A stretch of DNA of 9,136 bases from contig JAHLWV010000083.1 in the NCBI GenBank assembly GCA_019057735.1, positions 1 through 9,136 of the forward strand, in the 5' to 3' direction. A model generated the notes under the pieces. It saw nothing but the letters and a program-made list of their open reading frames with translations. It was not told the DNA's origin and ran no database searches. Shown piece after piece: positions 6,982 through 9,136 of the stretch. Within the stretch, counting starts at the first letter, position 1. Each line of letters opens with the position of its first letter. The DNA comes from Promethearchaeota archaeon. GTDB lineage: Archaea; Asgardarchaeota; Lokiarchaeia; Sigynarchaeales; SOKP01. A program made the translations under genes and the position numbers.

Positions 6982-7479
6982 TTGGCAAAAAAAAAAGCTG
7001 AACCGAAAGAAGAAAAATTAGATTCTGATGATAAAGATTCATCTGATGATGAAAAGATAGAAAGCCACTATCCAGATGTATCAAATGATTCAAAATCAAA
7101 AGAAGAATCAGTCGCTATAGATGTTGTTGACGATAACGAAGAAGAAGAAGAAGAAGAAGAAAGTTATGAAGTTGAACCAGAGCCCGAACCAACTTATAAA
7201 TATCTAACCTTAGCTATAAAAAAAGGAGGTGCTAGAGACGAAGATTATGTGTTATCTGTTGAAGGTCAATCGCACGGATTTTGTAACATTTTTGTGCAAC
7301 TCTTATTAGAAACGGAAGGCGTAAATTCAGCAGCATATAAAATTACCAAACTTGTTCCTCCAGAGATATTCATTAGGTTAGAAGATGGCTATAAGATAAA
7401 AAAAATTCTTTACAATGTGATAGAAACATTGAGAGCAGAAGTTGGAAAAGTCGAAAAAGTATTTAAAAAACTCATGTAA
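6982..7479 (+). CDS. rpo11: DNA-directed RNA polymerase subunit Rpo11 (RpoL/Rpb11) with acidic N-terminal extension
   Basis: Rpo11 pairs with Rpo3 (RpoD) to form the assembly platform of archaeal RNA polymerase, like eukaryotic Rpb3/Rpb11. The Rpb11-type domain is at about 73-165. It contains YVLSVEGQSHGFCNIFVQLL, which matches the family's G-x-x-HTLGN-L-L pattern with H98 and N102 kept but TLG replaced by GFC. A-x-Y-K (118-120 region) follows, then the beta strand IFIRLEDG and the long C-terminal dimerisation helix ending VFKKLM. The odd part is residues 1-70, absent from typical archaeal Rpo11 proteins of about 90-100 residues. About 30 of those 70 are D or E, including eight consecutive Glu at 53-60, followed by an E-P repeat. 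It looks disordered. The extension shares one unbroken frame with the core, and the TTG is the only start in that frame after the stop at 6964-6966. The nearest internal methionine is the C-terminal residue. Confidence 0.9.
   Translation: MAKKKAEPKEEKLDSDDKDSSDDEKIESHYPDVSNDSKSKEESVAIDVVDDNEEEEEEEESYEVEPEPEPTYKYLTLAIKKGGARDEDYVLSVEGQSHGFCNIFVQLLLETEGVNSAAYKITKLVPPEIFIRLEDGYKIKKILYNVIETLRAEVGKVEKVFKKLM
7138..7161 (+). repeat. (GAA)8 trinucleotide run inside rpo11
   Basis: Eight uninterrupted GAA codons encode Glu 53-60 of the Rpo11 tail. The pure single-codon run could vary in length by replication slippage, always in multiples of one residue if the frame is to survive. Confidence 0.9.
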
Positions 7480-7486
7480 ACCTCTC

Positions 7487-7492
7487 TTTTTT
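7487..7492 (+). terminator. Possible T-tract terminator after rpo11
   Basis: A pyrimidine stretch, CCTCTC followed by six T, begins within a few bases of the rpo11 stop and sits before a TATA-like promoter. Archaeal intrinsic termination uses such T-tracts without needing a hairpin, but this one is short. Confidence 0.35.
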
Positions 7493-7504
7493 GTATTTGT
7501 ATGA

Positions 7505-7516
7505 AAACTTTATAAG
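7505..7516 (+). promoter_or_regulatory. Internal TATA-box promoter before the RNase III-like gene
   Basis: CTTTATAAG, preceded by A residues, is a near-ideal archaeal TATA box whose centre lies about 25-30 bases before the ATG at 7540. No Shine-Dalgarno site is visible before that ATG. Together these suggest a leaderless transcript that starts at or beside the ATG and carries the RNase III-like and DUF99 genes independently of the csl4-rpo11 transcript. Confidence 0.6.
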
Positions 7517-7539
7517 AAATTACTGATCTTCTATTCTTA

Positions 7540-7992
7540 ATGCCATACGATTTTGTGTTAAAAGATATAAATTCCACTCTAACTTGTAAGTCGATAGGGA
7601 CTGATAAAGGGTTAGCGAAAATAGGAGACGGTATAGTTAATCTTACTTACTCTATAGCAAAATCTATTTTTTTAACTAAAGTTAACAAAAACAATAAGAG
7701 CATACGAACGGGATTAAAAGTAAGTAAAAAAATTTTGGCAGAAGCTCTAAAAAAGGCAGATATGAAAAAATTTTCAAAAAGTAGGGCAGACGCTCACGAT
7801 CTTGCTGACACCGTTGAGGCTCTTATTGCTTACATATGGTTTTGTGATGAAATGACGATAAAGGATATGGTTAATTTTCTCGCCGATTCTTTAAGCGGTG
7901 ACCTATACAATAGAAGCGAGGAAATTCAAAACGCAACAATTGCTTTCACTAAACTGCTGTTACACATTAAAAAGTTTCTACCCGAGAGCTAA
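7540..7992 (+). CDS. Archaeal RNase III-fold family protein
   Basis: A 150-residue, probably all-helical protein resembling the small archaeal ribonuclease III-like family (Pfam Ribonucleas_3_2). DKGLAKIGDGIVNLTYSIA (22-40) corresponds to the RNase III signature helix, with D30 at the conserved Asp. HDLADTVEALIAYIW (86-100) matches the second acidic helix, with D90 and E93. Of the four acidic residues expected around the metal in classical RNase III, the first-helix Glu is replaced by A26 while three remain. There is no double-stranded RNA-binding domain. As I recall the archaeal family often looks this way, so altered or weak catalysis is possible and true nuclease activity is unproven. The ATG follows a TATA box with no leader. 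DUF99 begins 2 bases after its stop, so the two are surely co-transcribed. The neighbours csl4 and rpo11 point to an RNA role. Confidence 0.8.
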   Translation: MPYDFVLKDINSTLTCKSIGTDKGLAKIGDGIVNLTYSIAKSIFLTKVNKNNKSIRTGLKVSKKILAEALKKADMKKFSKSRADAHDLADTVEALIAYIWFCDEMTIKDMVNFLADSLSGDLYNRSEEIQNATIAFTKLLLHIKKFLPES

Positions 7993-7994
7993 TT

Positions 7995-8555
7995 ATGAAA
8001 GAATTCCCAATAACAATTGGAGTAGACGATGCGAAATTTAAATTTAATTCTGAATCAAAAACAACCGATTTAATTGGAATAGTTTGTCAAGGCACGAGAA
8101 TGGTTGGTATGGTCAAAAAAGAAATTGATATTGATGGAGACGATGCTACGGAAGCTCTACTCGATCTTATAAGGCAAAATGAAAAACATGTGCAATTCAT
8201 ACTTACAGATACTATTACTTTTGGTGGGTTTAACATAATTGATTTAGAAGAAATCTACAACGCTACGAATAAACCAATTATTGCTGTAACTGAAAAAGAA
8301 GTGGATCTTAATGCAGTTAAAAAAGCGATTTTGAAAAAATTCCCTCAAAATAGCATAGCTAAATTACGAAAAATTGTAAATGCAGGTAATTTATATGAAA
8401 CTGTAACTGAAACAGCGGGAGGTCTTTCGAAAGTGTTTTTTCATTCTAAAGGAATTTCATATAAAGATGTTAATTCTTTATTTCAAAAAGTTTGCATCGA
8501 TTCAAAAATCCCAGAACCCGTGCGCCTTGCTCACATAATAGGAAAAGCGTTATAA
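7995..8555 (+). CDS. DUF99 family protein (endonuclease V-related fold)
   Basis: A 186-residue member of the archaeal DUF99 family (PF01949), near its usual length. The family shares a fold related to endonuclease V, and some databases name it endonuclease dU; the precise substrate here is inferred only. Conserved blocks are GVDDA (9-13), DGDDAT (47-52), the TFGGFN segment (75-80) followed by D83, NKPIIAV (92-98) and the C-terminal PEPVRLAH (173-180). The paired acids in the first two blocks and D83 would be the candidate metal ligands. The ATG lies 2 bases after the preceding stop, with GAGAG a few bases upstream as a possible ribosome-binding site. This tight link to the RNase III-like gene implies joint expression and perhaps a shared nucleic-acid pathway. 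It converges with the GTPase gene after 19 bases. Confidence 0.9.
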   Translation: MKEFPITIGVDDAKFKFNSESKTTDLIGIVCQGTRMVGMVKKEIDIDGDDATEALLDLIRQNEKHVQFILTDTITFGGFNIIDLEEIYNATNKPIIAVTEKEVDLNAVKKAILKKFPQNSIAKLRKIVNAGNLYETVTETAGGLSKVFFHSKGISYKDVNSLFQKVCIDSKIPEPVRLAHIIGKAL

Positions 8556-8574
8556 AAACATTAATAAAAGAGTT

Positions 8575-9051
8575 TCAGTTAGTATTAATCTCATACTCTA
8601 ATATTTCTCTCATCCTTTGTTGTAATTCAGGTCTAATAGCTGACATTCCGTACGTTTTAATGCCGCCTAATTTTTTCTGAATTTCTTTAGCACTTAAGGC
8701 ACCCGGTAGATCTTGTTTATTTGCGATTGCTATGATTTTAGTTCCTAAACTGCGTTCAAATCGATCATAGATTTCCTTTGTCTCTTCTACATTTTTTTCA
8801 GTAGAATCACACACGATTACTGCTAAACCAGCTCCTCTGAGAAAATCTTGCCACATAAACTTAAACCTATTCTGACCTCCTAAATCCCAAACTGAACAAT
8901 TTTGGCCGTTCAATACGGAGTTTTCTACTTCTAATCCCACCGTTGGAACTCTTTCTTTTTTCACTTCCCTTCCTTGTAACAAAGATAGCAGTGAACTTTT
9001 ACCCACAGATTGTTCCCCTATCAAACATATTTTTTTCTTAGTTGTTAACAA
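8575..9051 (-). CDS. Arf-like small GTPase
   Basis: A compact 158-residue Ras-superfamily GTPase, essentially just the G domain. The motifs are complete: P-loop GEQSVGKS (12-19), switch I T37 in PTVG, WDLGGQ (55-60) with the catalytic-type Gln Q60, NKQD (111-114) for guanine specificity, and SA (137-138). WDLGGQ, the PTVG switch and the ANKQDLPGALSAKEI stretch are specifically Arf/Arl-like, not Ras- or MglA-like. It lacks the long N-terminal amphipathic helix and the Gly2 myristoylation site of eukaryotic Arf, has no C-terminal cysteine for prenylation and no membrane segment, so membrane attachment is not evident. The start is TTG: the ATG around 9069-9071 is out of frame, and an in-frame TAG lies four codons upstream of the TTG. 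Such GTPases are abundant in Asgard archaea and present in some other archaea. No regulator or effector lies beside it in the window. Confidence 0.93.
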   Translation of the reverse strand: MLTTKKKICLIGEQSVGKSSLLSLLQGREVKKERVPTVGLEVENSVLNGQNCSVWDLGGQNRFKFMWQDFLRGAGLAVIVCDSTEKNVEETKEIYDRFERSLGTKIIAIANKQDLPGALSAKEIQKKLGGIKTYGMSAIRPELQQRMREILEYEINTN

Positions 9052-9136
9052 AATTAACCCTTTCTAACCATGATTTATGATAATTAGAAAAGGCAAATAA
9101 TCTTACAAAAATGAAAATAATATTCACATAATATGA
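9052..9136. promoter_or_regulatory. Upstream region of the Arf-like GTPase gene
   Basis: AT-rich and without an ORF. On the minus strand an element reading TTATCATAAA (about 9073-9082) lies roughly 22-31 bases before the TTG and could be a TATA-like box. AAAGGG at about 9058-9063 is a weak ribosome-site candidate. It may also hold the promoter of a gene beyond the right edge. Confidence 0.35.

Noticed and set aside
8492..8680. 62-codon plus-strand ORF spanning the DUF99 end and the GTPase end
   Set aside because: It runs out of frame through the conserved PEPVRLAH end of DUF99 and antisense to the GTPase; not a gene.
1..9136. tRNA, rRNA, CRISPR arrays, insertion sequences, attachment sites
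   Set aside because: No cloverleaf, regularly spaced repeat, transposase or terminal inverted repeat was seen on either strand.

Overview
This window is a low-GC stretch (roughly one third G+C by eye) from an archaeal chromosome. It is dense with conserved information-processing genes: an AglB/STT3 oligosaccharyltransferase, a replication factor C small subunit, the exosome cap protein Csl4, RNA polymerase subunit Rpo11 (RpoL) and a DUF99 protein. This combination is archaeal rather than bacterial. At the right edge is a compact small GTPase with strongly Arf-like motifs (WDLGGQ, ANKQDLP). It makes an Asgard archaeon the best guess, but other archaea also carry Arf-like GTPases, so the lineage is an inference.

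Layout: (1) 1-1859, minus strand: aglB, running off the left edge, so its C-terminal domain is missing. (2) 1860-2043: an AT-rich divergent promoter region. (3) 2044-2901, plus: a TruA-family tRNA pseudouridine synthase. (4) 2854-3825, minus: rfcS, whose 3' end overlaps truA by 48 bases. (5) 3826-3942: the divergent rfcS/eno promoter region. (6) 3943-5247, plus: enolase. (7) 5254-5886, minus: a METTL5-like N6-adenine RNA methyltransferase, convergent with eno after 6 bases. (8) 6018-8555, plus: a run of five genes: csl4, a 73-residue small protein, rpo11 with a long acidic N-terminal tail, an RNase III-fold protein and a DUF99 protein. (9) 8575-9051, minus: the Arf-like GTPase, convergent with the DUF99 gene. 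(10) 9052-9136: its upstream region.

Functional theme: most genes serve RNA metabolism, including tRNA pseudouridylation, rRNA adenine methylation, exosome targeting, transcription and an RNase III-like protein. The plus-strand run from csl4 to DUF99 looks like one co-oriented RNA-processing and transcription neighbourhood. An internal TATA-like promoter just before the RNase III-like gene suggests at least two transcripts. Replication (rfcS), glycolysis (eno) and protein N-glycosylation (aglB) genes flank it with no obvious link.

Translation signals: five of the eleven genes have TTG as the only standard start codon that fits. Several genes have a TATA-like box about 25-35 bases before the start codon, which fits leaderless mRNAs. 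I see no tRNA, rRNA, CRISPR array, insertion sequence or phage gene. The points most worth following are the acidic tail on Rpo11, the unassigned 73-residue protein with a Pcc1-like predicted topology, the Arf-like GTPase, and the unclear start of the METTL5-like gene.
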